A stretch of 64,000 bases of DNA from Halarchaeum nitratireducens (lineage in GTDB: Archaea; Halobacteriota; Halobacteria; Halobacteriales; Halobacteriaceae), in the NCBI RefSeq assembly GCF_014647155.1, contig NZ_BMOQ01000002.1, forward strand, positions 124,001-188,000. Direction: 5' to 3'. Positions 35,571 through 44,393 of the stretch are shown here, one piece after another. Position numbers and translations under genes: made by a program. Below the pieces are notes generated by a model that did no database searches, was not told the DNA's origin, and saw nothing but the letters and a program-made list of their open reading frames with translations. The stretch's first letter is position 1, and every line of letters begins with the position of its first letter.

Positions 35571-36209
35571 GTGAAAAGTATCGACCTCTCGCACGAACTG
35601 CGGTCAGAGATGCCCATCTACCCGGGAGACCCGGAGGTATCAGTGGAAACTGCCGCGACTAACCCCGAAGACGGCTACCACGTCTGCTCCCTCGCCCTCG
35701 GTACGCACGCCGGGACGCACGTCGACGCGCCCCGACACGTCGACGCGGCGGGCCCGACGCTCGGAGACGTCCCGCTCGACGAGTTCCGCCTCGACGCCCG
35801 CCTCGCGCCGGTCGACGCCGGCGCTCGTGAGGCGATCGGCCCCGATCGTCTCCCCGACCCGGACGACGCCGACGTGCTCGTCGTCCGCACCGGATGGGAC
35901 GCCGAGTGGGGGACCGAGCGATACTTCGATCACCCCTATCTCACGGCGGCTGCCGCCACCTGGTGCGTGGAAAACAATTACCACCTCGCGGTGGATTTCC
36001 TCAGCCCCGATCCGACGCCGACGGCGAACGCCTCCCCGTCCGACCCCTCGGGATTCCCTGCGCACGAGCGATTGCTCGGGGCCGATCGGCTCGTCTTCGA
36101 GAACCTCACCGGTCTCGACGGGCTCCCGGATCGGTTCGCGCTCCGCGCGTATCCGCTCAAGATCGACGCGGACGGCGCGCCCGTCCGGGCCGTCGCGGAA
36201 CTCGACTAG
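35571..36209 (+). CDS. Cyclase family protein (kynurenine formamidase-like)
   Basis: A 212-residue metal-dependent hydrolase of the cyclase family. The hallmark HxGTHxDxPxH motif is present as THAGTHVDAPRH near residues 46-57, which binds the metal. Related proteins hydrolyse N-formylkynurenine, isatin or cyclic amides. It begins with GTG. Its stop overlaps the convergent ureohydrolase stop by 4 bases. It shares a divergent promoter region with the sodium symporter, so it may act on a compound that symporter imports (inference). Confidence 0.88.
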   Translation: MKSIDLSHELRSEMPIYPGDPEVSVETAATNPEDGYHVCSLALGTHAGTHVDAPRHVDAAGPTLGDVPLDEFRLDARLAPVDAGAREAIGPDRLPDPDDADVLVVRTGWDAEWGTERYFDHPYLTAAAATWCVENNYHLAVDFLSPDPTPTANASPSDPSGFPAHERLLGADRLVFENLTGLDGLPDRFALRAYPLKIDADGAPVRAVAELD

Positions 36210-37213
36210 GTCTGGGCGAACTTCCGTTCGAGGAGCGTTACGAGGAGATACGCGCCGAGGCGCTGGGTCCCCTCGGACGGGTCGAACGTCGGTGCGACCT
36301 CCATCAGGTCGGCCGCGCCGACCGCGTCGTGTGCGCCCAACACTTCCATGGTTCGGAGGGCCTCGTCCGCGCTGAGACCGCCCGCCTCGGGCGTCCCGGT
36401 CCCGGGGGCCATCGACGGGTCGACGGCGTCGATGTCGAACGTCACGTAGACGGCGTCCGTCCCCTCGGCGGCGGACTCGACGGCGTCCGCGACGACCGTC
36501 TCGATGCCGCGCTCGGCGACGTCGCGCGCCGTGTGGAGGTCGAGGCCGACGTCGTCCGCGAACTCGAAGAAGTCCGGGGCCTCGTAGCCGCGGATGCCGA
36601 CCTGACTGACGTGTTCGTAATCCGAGTACGGCGAGTCGGCGATGTGGTGGGTCGGCGAGCCGTGGAAATGCTCCCCGAAGAGCGCGCTTGACGAGGAGGT
36701 GTCGGTGTGCGCGTCGATCTGAACGAGGCCGACGGAGTCGTGGCCCGCGCCCTCCGCGAACCCGCGCACCGCGGGGTAGGTGCAGTAGTGGTCGCCGCCG
36801 AGCATCACGGGGAACGCCCGCTCGGCGACGGTGGCGACGTGTGCGGTGATGCTCTCGGCGGTCTTCGTCTCGTCCATCGGGAAGACGGGAACGTCGCCGC
36901 AGTCCGCGAGGGTGAGCCGGTCGTAGTCGACCTGCTCGCGCGTCTGCATGTTCGTCAGCCCGCCCTTGTAACCCGAGAGGTACGCCCACCAGCCGCTCGC
37001 GCTCCGCAGCGCCTCGGGCCCGTATCGCGCGCCCGGTCGGTTCGTCACCGCGCCGTCGTACGGCGCGCCCAGCACCGCGGCGTCCACGTCGTCGACGTCG
37101 TCGACGTCGCGCTGGGCGGCCTTGAGGAAGGTCTTGATGCCGCTGTACGCGAGGCCGACATCGGCGTCGTCGTAACGCTCGTGGAAGGCCGCCGCGGGCG
37201 TCCGATCGCTCAT
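36206..37213 (-). CDS. Ureohydrolase (agmatinase/guanidinobutyrase-like)
   Basis: A 335-residue arginase-superfamily enzyme with all metal-site motifs: GGDHYCTYP, QIDAHTDT and FDIDAVDPSMAPGTGTPE. These bind two Mn ions for hydrolysis of a guanidinium group to urea plus amine. Length fits agmatinase-type enzymes. I prefer ATG 37213 (MSDRTPAAA). A GTG at 37288 sits exactly 26 bases from a TATA-like element (GGTTATAGTG near 37312), so a longer form or a 75-base leader are both possible. With the nearby aldehyde dehydrogenase, nitrilase and aminotransferase it suggests amine/guanidino catabolism. Confidence 0.9.
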   Translation of the reverse strand: MSDRTPAAAFHERYDDADVGLAYSGIKTFLKAAQRDVDDVDDVDAAVLGAPYDGAVTNRPGARYGPEALRSASGWWAYLSGYKGGLTNMQTREQVDYDRLTLADCGDVPVFPMDETKTAESITAHVATVAERAFPVMLGGDHYCTYPAVRGFAEGAGHDSVGLVQIDAHTDTSSSSALFGEHFHGSPTHHIADSPYSDYEHVSQVGIRGYEAPDFFEFADDVGLDLHTARDVAERGIETVVADAVESAAEGTDAVYVTFDIDAVDPSMAPGTGTPEAGGLSADEALRTMEVLGAHDAVGAADLMEVAPTFDPSEGTQRLGAYLLVTLLERKFAQT

Positions 37214-37542
37214 TCGTTCGCCCCCGCGACACCGCGCGGCCGCGTCGCATCGCCGTTCGAGAGAGAGACGTCCTGTCGCATCGTACACCGGAAACTCGGT
37301 GCCGTATCACTATAACCCTTCGTCACTCTCCGCCGCGTGAGCGACGCCGGCGATTTCACGCCGTATACGACTACTCATGGCGCTGGGTAAGGGTTTGATT
37401 CGTGCTCTCTCGGCTCGGGCGCCCGCCGCTCCCGGTCTCTCAGTGCGATACCGACCGGAATGGTCGTACCACCGAATCGGGGGCGCCGGCGGTCGGCGAA
37501 TCGCCGACAGCTAAGTGGCGCTGCGGTCAACCCTCGGTCGCA

Positions 37543-38565
37543 ATGGTCGACCTCGACCGGCGGACCTACGATCTCCTCCGCCTCGTCCGGGCCGAAGGCC
37601 CCATCGGGAGCATCCGGCTCACCGACCTGATGGAGCGCCACGGATACACGATACAGGGGCGCACGATTCGGCTGACGCTCGCCGACCTCGACGAGGCGGG
37701 GTTGACCGAGAAGGTTCCCGGTCGCGGCCGACGCCTCACGGATCGCGGGCGGCGCGAGCTCGAACGCGGCGACGTCACCGGCCGCCTCGAACAGGTCCGC
37801 GAGCGCATCGCCACCCTCACCGACCGCGTCACCTACGACCCCATCGAGGACGTGGGGACCGTCGTGACGTCCGCGGTGACGGTTCCGGGACACCGCATCG
37901 ATGCCGCGCTCGACCGCCTTCGCGCGCTCGACGACTCGCCGCTCGGCCCCGTCCGCGGCGCGGTCGAAGCCGTCGACGGGGACGGCGACGGTGACAGTAA
38001 CGACGACGCCGTCCGGTTCGTCTTTCCCTCCAGCATCACGGTCGAGGGCGTCCTCCTCGCGCGCGGTATCCCCGTCGACCTCCAGACCGCCGGCCTCGTC
38101 GAGTACCGCGCCGACGACGGGCGCGAACGCGGCGGCGCCGTCGAGCGGTACGTCGACGCGATCAGCGGGACCGACTCGACCGTTGACGTCGTTACGCTCC
38201 TCATCGAGGCCGGCCGGACCGACGTCGCCGCGGCGCTCGACGGTGCGGGTACCCTCATCGTCGACAACTACGAGTTCCCGATATCGCGGCTCGGCGAATG
38301 CCTCGACCTCACGGCGGCGATGCGCGAGCACATCGGTGGCGTCCTCGACGTCCGTCGCCCCCGGGAGGACGGCCCCTTCCCGGGCCCGCGCCCGAACTTC
38401 GACTTCGCGTCGCTGACGTACGGCGGCATCGGCGAGCTCGCCGTTGCCCTGCTCGTCGAGGGCGACCACGCGGCCTCGTGGCGCACGCTCGCCGGGACCG
38501 AAGAACGGGGCGAGCTCCGCGCCATCGAGCACGTCGCGTCCGTCCCGCCGCTGGTCGATCGGTGA
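37543..38565 (+). CDS. NrpR-type transcriptional regulator
   Basis: A 340-residue regulator. Residues 1-65 form a winged helix (DRRTYDLLRLVRAEGPIGSIRLTDLM ... RTIRLTLADLDEAGLTEKVPGRGRRLTDRG) of the NrpR N-terminal type. Residues about 90-330 form a single DUF128/NrpR regulatory domain (VGTVVTSAVTVPG, FPSSITVEGVLLARGIPVDLQTAGLVEY, TLIVDNYEFPISRL). In methanogens NrpR represses nitrogen-assimilation genes and senses 2-oxoglutarate; in haloarchaea the ligand is not established to my knowledge. An acidic insertion (DGDGDGDSNDD) lies mid-protein. ATG 37543 was chosen at the start of similarity. Confidence 0.85.
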   Translation: MVDLDRRTYDLLRLVRAEGPIGSIRLTDLMERHGYTIQGRTIRLTLADLDEAGLTEKVPGRGRRLTDRGRRELERGDVTGRLEQVRERIATLTDRVTYDPIEDVGTVVTSAVTVPGHRIDAALDRLRALDDSPLGPVRGAVEAVDGDGDGDSNDDAVRFVFPSSITVEGVLLARGIPVDLQTAGLVEYRADDGRERGGAVERYVDAISGTDSTVDVVTLLIEAGRTDVAAALDGAGTLIVDNYEFPISRLGECLDLTAAMREHIGGVLDVRRPREDGPFPGPRPNFDFASLTYGGIGELAVALLVEGDHAASWRTLAGTEERGELRAIEHVASVPPLVDR

Positions 38566-38641
38566 GCGGAACTCGCCGCCGACGTCGTCGCGTCCGCGCC
38601 CCTCGCGTTTCTCCCCTCGATAGGCCGCCTCGGCCAGTCGC

Positions 38642-39136
38642 TCAGAGCTCGCCGACGAGCTCGTCGGGGTCGTAGCCGTCGATCGGGCGGGGGTCGTCCT
38701 TCAGCGTCTTGATGACGAACTTCGAGCTCGTCCGGCGAACCTCGTCGATGGCCTCGAAGCGGGAGACGAGGTCCTCGACCATCCCTCGGTTCGCCAGCTG
38801 TGAGACGACGATGAAGTCCGTATCGCCCATCATGAAGTAGATCTTGCTCGCGCCCGGGATCTCCGCGAGCTTCCGCCCGACCTCGTCGTGGTACCCCTCC
38901 TCGTAGTCGGCGCGCACCTCCGTGATGACGGTGAGGTTCAGACCGAACGCCTCCAGGTCGATGTCGAACACGTCGTTCGTGATGACGCCGCGCTCCCGGA
39001 GCGCGTCCAGCCGGTAGTGGACCGTTGACTTCGGAATCCCCGTCTCCGCGGCGAGCTTCTCGGGGCTCCCGGTCCCGAGCTTCGCGATCGCGCCGAGGAT
39101 GCGGACGTCCTTCTCGTCGAGGTCGGGTTCGCTCAT
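38642..39136 (-). CDS. Lrp/AsnC family transcriptional regulator
   Basis: A 164-residue regulator with an N-terminal helix-turn-helix (LDEKDVRILGAIAKLGTGSPEKLA ... PKSTVHYRLDALRERGVI) and a C-terminal RAM/ligand domain (LTVITEVRADYEEG, IYFMMGDTDFIVVSQL). Such proteins sense amino acids. It lies 116 bases downstream of the class III aminotransferase and is read in the same direction, so it is a natural candidate for binding the palindrome in that gene's promoter (inference). Confidence 0.9.
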   Translation of the reverse strand: MSEPDLDEKDVRILGAIAKLGTGSPEKLAAETGIPKSTVHYRLDALRERGVITNDVFDIDLEAFGLNLTVITEVRADYEEGYHDEVGRKLAEIPGASKIYFMMGDTDFIVVSQLANRGMVEDLVSRFEAIDEVRRTSSKFVIKTLKDDPRPIDGYDPDELVGEL

Positions 39137-39252
39137 CCCCGTGAGACGTGGCGCCGGGCCGTCCTATGCGTGTTGGTCCGGACGCGATCGGACCCGGAGA
39201 CGGCGAGCGCCGTGGTCGCCGAGCCCTGCGCGCTCCCAGGGGGACGCCCCGG

Positions 39253-40578
39253 TTACGCCAGCTCGTCGAGTGCGTCTCGGAGCGCCGTCACGGCGCGCGA
39301 GAGCTGTTCGCGCGTGATCGTGAGCGGGGGCTGGAAGCGTATCACGTTCTTGTAGTACCCCCCGACGCCGATGACGACGTTCGCCTCCTCGCGGAGGTGT
39401 TCGCCGACGCGCGCCGCGAGGTCGGCGTCCGGCGCGGGCGCGTCGCTTATCGGCCCGCTCGCGTCGGGATCGACGAGCTCGACGCCCCACATGAGCCCGA
39501 GCCCGCGGCTCTGGCCGACGGCGTCGAAGTCGGCTTCGAGGGCGGCGAGCTCCTCGCGGAGCCACGGCTCCTGTTCGCGCGCGTTCTCGACGATGCCGTC
39601 CTGCAGCTCGTCGAGCGTGGCGAGCGCGGCGGCGCACGCCACCGGGTTCCCGCCGAACGTCGAGAGGTGATCGCCCGCGCTGAAGCTGTCCGCGATCCCG
39701 GCTCGCGCGCTGAACGCACCCAGCGGCAGGCCGTTCGCGATTCCCTTCGCCTGCGTGATGACGTCCGGTTCGAGGTCGAAGCGCTCGCTCGCGAACAGCG
39801 CCCCGGTCCGCCCGTACCCCGTCTGGACCTCGTCGGCGATCAGGAGCGCGCCGTGGTCGTGGGCGATCTCCTGGACCCGGTGGAGCCACTCGGCGGACGG
39901 GACGACGATCCCCGCCTCGCCCATGACGGGCTCGACGACGACCGCGGAGAGATCGCCGCTCGTGTGGGCGCCGATGACCCGTTCGAGCCGGTCGGCGCAG
40001 CTCGCGTCGCAGCGCTCGCCGTCGCAGCGCGGACAGCGGTACGCGTACGGCGGCGCGGTGTGCGCGACGTCGTTGATCGTCGGGGCCATCCCCGCCTTGT
40101 ACGACTTGTTGCCCGTGAGCGCGAGGCTCCCGAGCGTCCGCCCGTGGAACCCCATTTCGAGCGAGACGACCTCCTTCGATCCGGTGTGCTTGCGCGCGAG
40201 CTTGATCGCACCCTCGACCGCCTCCGTCCCGGAGTTACAGAAGAAGGTCTTGCGCATGTTCCCCGGCGTGACCTCGGCGAGTCGCTCGGCGAGCGACGCG
40301 ACGGGCTCGTTCGGGTGGACGTACGAACAGCCGTGGACGAACTCCTCCAGTTGCGCCGTCGCGGCCTCGACGACGGCGTCGTTCCCGTGGCCCGCGTTCA
40401 TCACCGAGATCCCCGAGAAGACGTCGAGGTACTCGTTCCCCTCGAAATCCTCCAGCGTACAGCCTTCCGCGCGCCGGACGGGGACGTTCAGCGACTTCCA
40501 GATGGGCATGACGTAGTCGTCGTACGCCTCCCGAACCGCCGCGTTCGACCGCCCGGTGGCAGTATCCTGTCCAAACAT
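39253..40578 (-). CDS. Class III PLP-dependent aminotransferase (4-aminobutyrate/ornithine type)
   Basis: A 441-residue aminotransferase. FCNSGTEAVEGAIKLAR binds the cofactor phosphate, LIADEVQTGYGRTG carries the Asp that contacts PLP nitrogen, and ITQAKGIANGLPLGA carries the Schiff-base Lys. An internal Cys cluster, CPRCDGERCDASC (near residues 181-193), interrupts the domain as in some archaeal relatives and could bind a metal. Likely substrates are omega-amino acids or diamines. The ATG at 40578 fits a leaderless transcript from a TATA-like element at 40601-40614. A perfect palindrome lies between them. It probably works with the aldehyde dehydrogenase and ureohydrolase nearby. Confidence 0.92.
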   Translation of the reverse strand: MFGQDTATGRSNAAVREAYDDYVMPIWKSLNVPVRRAEGCTLEDFEGNEYLDVFSGISVMNAGHGNDAVVEAATAQLEEFVHGCSYVHPNEPVASLAERLAEVTPGNMRKTFFCNSGTEAVEGAIKLARKHTGSKEVVSLEMGFHGRTLGSLALTGNKSYKAGMAPTINDVAHTAPPYAYRCPRCDGERCDASCADRLERVIGAHTSGDLSAVVVEPVMGEAGIVVPSAEWLHRVQEIAHDHGALLIADEVQTGYGRTGALFASERFDLEPDVITQAKGIANGLPLGAFSARAGIADSFSAGDHLSTFGGNPVACAAALATLDELQDGIVENAREQEPWLREELAALEADFDAVGQSRGLGLMWGVELVDPDASGPISDAPAPDADLAARVGEHLREEANVVIGVGGYYKNVIRFQPPLTITREQLSRAVTALRDALDELA

Positions 40579-40583
40579 ATTGT

Positions 40584-40599
40584 CTCAATTCGAATTGAG
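40584..40599. promoter_or_regulatory. Perfect 16-bp palindrome in aminotransferase promoter
   Basis: CTCAATTCGAATTGAG is a perfect palindrome without spacer. It lies between the TATA-like element (40601-40614, CTATATTGTATTGT on the minus strand) and the ATG at 40578. This covers the expected transcription start, a classic repressor position. Lrp-family proteins bind AT-rich palindromes of this kind. Confidence 0.6.
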
Positions 40600-40600
40600 T

Positions 40601-40614
40601 ACAATACAATATAG
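40601..40614 (-). promoter_or_regulatory. TATA-like element of the aminotransferase gene
   Basis: The AT-rich run is centred about 29 bases upstream of the ATG at 40578, directly upstream of the palindrome. Confidence 0.5.
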
Positions 40615-40771
40615 ACCCACCGAACGGTGTACGGGTGATCCCGGTTCGTCGGCGCCTCCACGGGCAACGGCGTGCGCCTTCCCTCCGCGATGGCGGCAAT
40701 CCGGGGGCCGTCCGCTCCGGCGGCCAGCGCGGAGCGGTGGTCTCAATACCGCTCGTCCACGTCCTTCGGAC

Positions 40772-41434
40772 GTGCTGTCGGACGCCCTCGCCGCCCTGCC
40801 GGTCCGCCCCTTCGCCGTGATGAACGCCGTCGGCCTCGTCGCGTTCGCGCTCGTCGGCGCGACGAAGGCGATCCGCGAGGAGTTCGACCTGTTCGGCGTC
40901 ACCGTCGTCGGCCTCGCCACGGCGTTCGCCGGCGGGGCGACGCGCGACCTCCTCGTCGGACGCGTCCCGCTCGTCCTCCGGTCGTTCGGTGAGATCTCGC
41001 TCGCGCTGATCGGCGTCGCGCTCGCCGTCGGCGCGTACGTCGTCCTCGACGCCGCGGACGAGCACCCCGCGACGCTCGTCTCGGACGCGATCGGGCTCGC
41101 GGCGTTCGCCACCACGGGCGCGATCGTCGCGACGAACGCGGGCGTTTCGGGGTTCGGCGTCATCACCGTCGCCACGATCAACGCCGTCGGCGGCGGCGCG
41201 CTCGCCGATCTCCTCCTCGGTCGCCAGCCGTTCGTCCTCTTCGACGACTTCTACGCCAGCTGTGCGGTCATCGGCGGCGCGGCGTACTGGCTGTCCGCGG
41301 GCGTCGGCGGCCATCCCCGTACAGCGGCCGCGGTCTGTGCGGGCGTCACCGTCTGCGCGCGGCTCCTCGCCGTCTCGCTCGACTGGCACCTCCCGACGGC
41401 CCAACGCCTCGGCCGCCGCTGGCGTCGCCGCTGA
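40772..41434 (+). CDS. TRIC/UPF0126 family cation channel protein
   Basis: About 220 residues with roughly seven transmembrane helices arranged as two similar halves. Each half carries a Gly-rich motif: AFAGGATRDLLVGRVP in the first and NAVGGGALADLLLGRQP in the second. This is the hallmark of the trimeric intracellular cation channel (TRIC, formerly UPF0126/YicG) family, which forms potassium-permeable pores. A GTG at 40772 or an ATG at 40820 could be the start; I used the GTG because codons before the first helix look coding from there. Confidence 0.85.
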   Translation: MLSDALAALPVRPFAVMNAVGLVAFALVGATKAIREEFDLFGVTVVGLATAFAGGATRDLLVGRVPLVLRSFGEISLALIGVALAVGAYVVLDAADEHPATLVSDAIGLAAFATTGAIVATNAGVSGFGVITVATINAVGGGALADLLLGRQPFVLFDDFYASCAVIGGAAYWLSAGVGGHPRTAAAVCAGVTVCARLLAVSLDWHLPTAQRLGRRWRRR

Positions 41435-41549
41435 CGGGCCGCTAGGTGGGGTCGTTTCACCCCGTTTCGTCCGCGGTCAGCACACCGCGGTATTCGACCG
41501 AGTTACCGCATTCGGGGCGACGATACTGCGGACGGGGCGGTGTGTGGAC

Positions 41550-42554
41550 TCACTCGTTCACGAGGAGGATCTTCCCGCGGAAGTCGCCCGCTTCGGCGCG
41601 CCGGTGCGCCTCGGCGACGTCCGCGAACGCGAAGCGCTCGTCGACGTGTGGCGCGAGCGCACCGTCGTCGACGAGCGCCGCGATGTCCGAGAGCTCCTCG
41701 CCGATGCGTTCCTGTCCCTCGCCGAGGAGGACGGGGAGGATGACGAGCACGACGCCCAGTTCGAGCGACTTCGCGTGCATCGGCGCGAGCGAGAGCGACT
41801 CCGCGGCGCTCGACTCCGTCGTCACGACCGCACCGTAGGGACGGACGGCCTCGAAGGCGGTTTCGAGGTGGTCGTCGCCGACCGGATCGAAGACGACGTC
41901 GAAGCCGCCGTTGGTCGCGTGCTCGCTCACGTACGTCTCGACGTCCGTCGTCGTGTAGTCGACGGTCGCGTCGGCACCGAGCGTCGCCGCGAAGTCGCGC
42001 TTCGCGGCCGTCGATCCCGTCGCCGTCACCTCGCAGCCGAACCAGTCGGCGAGCTGGACGCCGATGTGTCCGACGCCGCCGCTCGCGCCGTAGACGAGCA
42101 CCTCGTCCCCGAGGCCGACGTCGGCCTTGTCGGTCAGCATCTCCCACGCGGTCAGAGCGACGACCGGGAGCGCGGCGGCGTCCGCGAGCGGGATCGACGA
42201 CGGCGCGTCCGCGAACGTCCCCGCGTGGCCGACGACGTAGTCCGCGAGCGCGCCCTGTCGGCCCGCCCCGCCCGGCATGCCGTACACCTCGTCGCCGACG
42301 TCGAACGCCTCGACGCCCTCGCCGACCGCGTCGACGACGCCGGAGACGTCGCAGCCGAGCGTCGCCGGGAGCGACGGCGCGAAGTCCGGGATGTCGCCCC
42401 GGCGGATCTTGTAGTCGACGGGGTTGACGCTCGACGCCTCGACCGCGACGCGGATCTCGCCCGGGCCGGGGTCGGGGACGGGGACCGTGTCGGTCTCGAA
42501 GGCGTCCGCGTCGCCGTACGCCGCGATCCGGTGTGCCGCCATCTCTGTGGGCAT
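41550..42554 (-). CDS. Medium-chain dehydrogenase/reductase, quinone oxidoreductase-like
   Basis: A 334-residue zinc-free medium-chain dehydrogenase. VEASSVNPVDYKIRRGD is in the N-terminal domain and VYGASGGVGHIGVQLA is the NADPH-binding motif. The zinc ligands of alcohol dehydrogenases are absent, as in NADPH:quinone or enoyl reductases. I started at ATG 42554 (MPTEMAAHR); ATG 42542 is also possible. The upstream frame is Arg-rich noncoding. It is divergent from the Gfo/Idh/MocA oxidoreductase. Physiological substrate unknown. Confidence 0.9.
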   Translation of the reverse strand: MPTEMAAHRIAAYGDADAFETDTVPVPDPGPGEIRVAVEASSVNPVDYKIRRGDIPDFAPSLPATLGCDVSGVVDAVGEGVEAFDVGDEVYGMPGGAGRQGALADYVVGHAGTFADAPSSIPLADAAALPVVALTAWEMLTDKADVGLGDEVLVYGASGGVGHIGVQLADWFGCEVTATGSTAAKRDFAATLGADATVDYTTTDVETYVSEHATNGGFDVVFDPVGDDHLETAFEAVRPYGAVVTTESSAAESLSLAPMHAKSLELGVVLVILPVLLGEGQERIGEELSDIAALVDDGALAPHVDERFAFADVAEAHRRAEAGDFRGKILLVNE

Positions 42555-42733
42555 ACACGCGGCTTCGGTCTCTCGTTCGGAATACGTGGCGGTCCCGGCG
42601 ACCGATGCGCATTCTCGGGACGGCGTCGGCCGAGGGGCTCCGTTCTGCTCTCCTCTCCCCCGACACACTTCACGACCCCGGACTCGGCGCGCGCGTGCGC
42701 CACCTTGAGGCTCCCCCGGACGCACGGGACCGT

Positions 42734-43837
42734 ATGGGTACTGATACGCTCTCCGTCGGCGTCCTCGGCTACGGCTTCATGGGGAAGGCGCACGCGAACG
42801 CGCTCGGACGACTCCCGCTGTTCTTCCCGGACGCGCCCGACGTCTCCCTCGACGTGCTCTGCGGCCGCGACGCCGACGCGGCGCGCGAGGCCGCGGACCG
42901 CTTCGGCTTCGCCGACGTCGAGACCGACTGGCGGGACGCGATCGCGCGCGTCGACGTCTTCTACAACCTCGGACCGAACGACGTCCACGTCGACCCGTCG
43001 ATCCGCGCGCTCGACGAGGGCGTCCACGTCCTCTGCGAGAAGCCGCTCGCGCCGACGCTCGACGGCGCCGAGCGGATGGCCGAGGCCGCGGCCCGAAGCG
43101 ACGCCGTCGCCGCGACCGCGTTCAACTACCGCTTCGTCCCCGCGATCGAGTACGCGCGGCGGCTGATCGCGGACGGCGCCCTCGGCGAGATCAGACACGT
43201 CCGCGCCCGCTACCTCCAGGACTGGCTCGTCGATCCGGACGCGCCGTGGTCGTGGCGTCTCGACGCCGACAGCGCGGGGACGGGTGTGCTCGGCGACCTC
43301 GGTGCACACAGCATCGACCTCGTCCAGTTCCTCGTCGACGACGTGGCGGCCGTCAGCGGCCAGTGTACGACGTACGTGGACGAGCGACCCGACGACGACG
43401 GCCGCCTCCGATCGGTCACGGTCGACGACGCGTTCAGCGCGCAGGCGACGCTCGCGTGCGGCGCGACGGCGACGTTCGAGGCGACGCGCTGTGCGACCGG
43501 CCACAAGAACACGAACGCGATCGAGGTCGAGGGCACCGAGGGCGCGATCCGCTTCGACCTCGAACGGCTCAACGAACTCGACGTGCTCCGCGGCGACGAC
43601 CGCGGCTTCGAGACGGTGCTCGTCACGGACCCGGACGACCCCTACGTCGAGCACTGGTGGCCGCCCGGTCACACGATCGGGTGGGAGCACACGTTCGTCC
43701 ACGAGAACGCCGCGTTCCTCCGCGCGGCGGCCGACGGCGACGACTACGACCCGGACTTCGGGACGGGGCGGGACGTCCAGCGCGTCGTCGACGCGATCCA
43801 GCGGAGCGACGAGCGCCGCGAGTGGGTGTCGCTCTAG
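42734..43837 (+). CDS. Gfo/Idh/MocA family oxidoreductase
   Basis: A 367-residue NAD(P)-dependent oxidoreductase with an N-terminal Rossmann motif GYGFMGKAHANAL. VLCEKPLAPT carries the conserved Lys of the EKP motif. A C-terminal domain contains LGDLGAHSIDLVQF with the catalytic-region Asp/His. Members oxidise or reduce sugars, inositols or related compounds. ATG 42734 was chosen at the start of the conserved motif. It lies about 40 bases before the secreted sequon-rich protein, with which it could be co-transcribed. Confidence 0.92.
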   Translation: MGTDTLSVGVLGYGFMGKAHANALGRLPLFFPDAPDVSLDVLCGRDADAAREAADRFGFADVETDWRDAIARVDVFYNLGPNDVHVDPSIRALDEGVHVLCEKPLAPTLDGAERMAEAAARSDAVAATAFNYRFVPAIEYARRLIADGALGEIRHVRARYLQDWLVDPDAPWSWRLDADSAGTGVLGDLGAHSIDLVQFLVDDVAAVSGQCTTYVDERPDDDGRLRSVTVDDAFSAQATLACGATATFEATRCATGHKNTNAIEVEGTEGAIRFDLERLNELDVLRGDDRGFETVLVTDPDDPYVEHWWPPGHTIGWEHTFVHENAAFLRAAADGDDYDPDFGTGRDVQRVVDAIQRSDERREWVSL

Positions 43838-43880
43838 CGGGGCGCTTACGGCGTCGCGGACCGAACGGGCAGTCGTACCG

Positions 43881-44393
43881 ATGTGGACGGACGGACGGAC
43901 CGAACGGACCGCGCGGATCGCCGCGGCCCTCGCCCTCTGCACGCTGGCGGCGTGCGCGCTCCTCGGCGGTACGAGCGCGGCGCTCCCCGAGCACGGATCG
44001 GCCGAGTCGGTGGGGATTGACGGCGTCACGACGAACGGAACGGCGACTAACGGGACAGCGACGAACGGGACAGCGACGAACGGGACGACGACCGGCACGT
44101 CTCTCGTCGTCCGCGGCGTGACGAACCGACAGCCGGACGAGGCGGCGGTGTTGCTCTCGCTTCGCGCGACAAACGGAACGACGACCCGACTGACGAGCGC
44201 CCAGACGTGGGGGTGGGACGGCGAGTGGACGGCGGCGTTCGACCTCGACGGCGTGCCACCCGGCGTCTACCGCATCGAGGCGACGACGGGGGACGACACC
44301 GACGTCGAGTACGTCCGGCTCGGGACGTCGGATGCGAAATCAGACGCGAACGAGACGGACACCAACGGGACGGACGTGGGCGCCGCGCGCTGA
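43881..44393 (+). CDS. Secreted protein with tandem N-glycosylation sequons
   Basis: A 170-residue protein. A Sec-type signal or N-terminal anchor spans about residues 10-35 (ARIAAALALCTLAACALLGG). A Thr/Asn/Gly stretch at about residues 50-75 repeats the unit TNGTA four times; each unit contains the N-glycosylation sequon N-G-T. More sequons occur later (ATNGTTT, NETDTNGT near the end). The central part (SLVVRGVTNRQPDEAAVLLSL) looks like a small beta-sandwich domain. No family is recognised. It is a likely glycosylated cell-surface protein, and AglF/AglM-type enzymes are encoded elsewhere in the window. Confidence 0.7.
   Translation: MWTDGRTERTARIAAALALCTLAACALLGGTSAALPEHGSAESVGIDGVTTNGTATNGTATNGTATNGTTTGTSLVVRGVTNRQPDEAAVLLSLRATNGTTTRLTSAQTWGWDGEWTAAFDLDGVPPGVYRIEATTGDDTDVEYVRLGTSDAKSDANETDTNGTDVGAAR

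Noticed and set aside
40635-40771. A coding start for the TRIC protein as early as 40556
   Set aside because: The upstream codons are Pro/Arg-rich and cross the aminotransferase promoter palindrome, so they are not plausible protein sequence.
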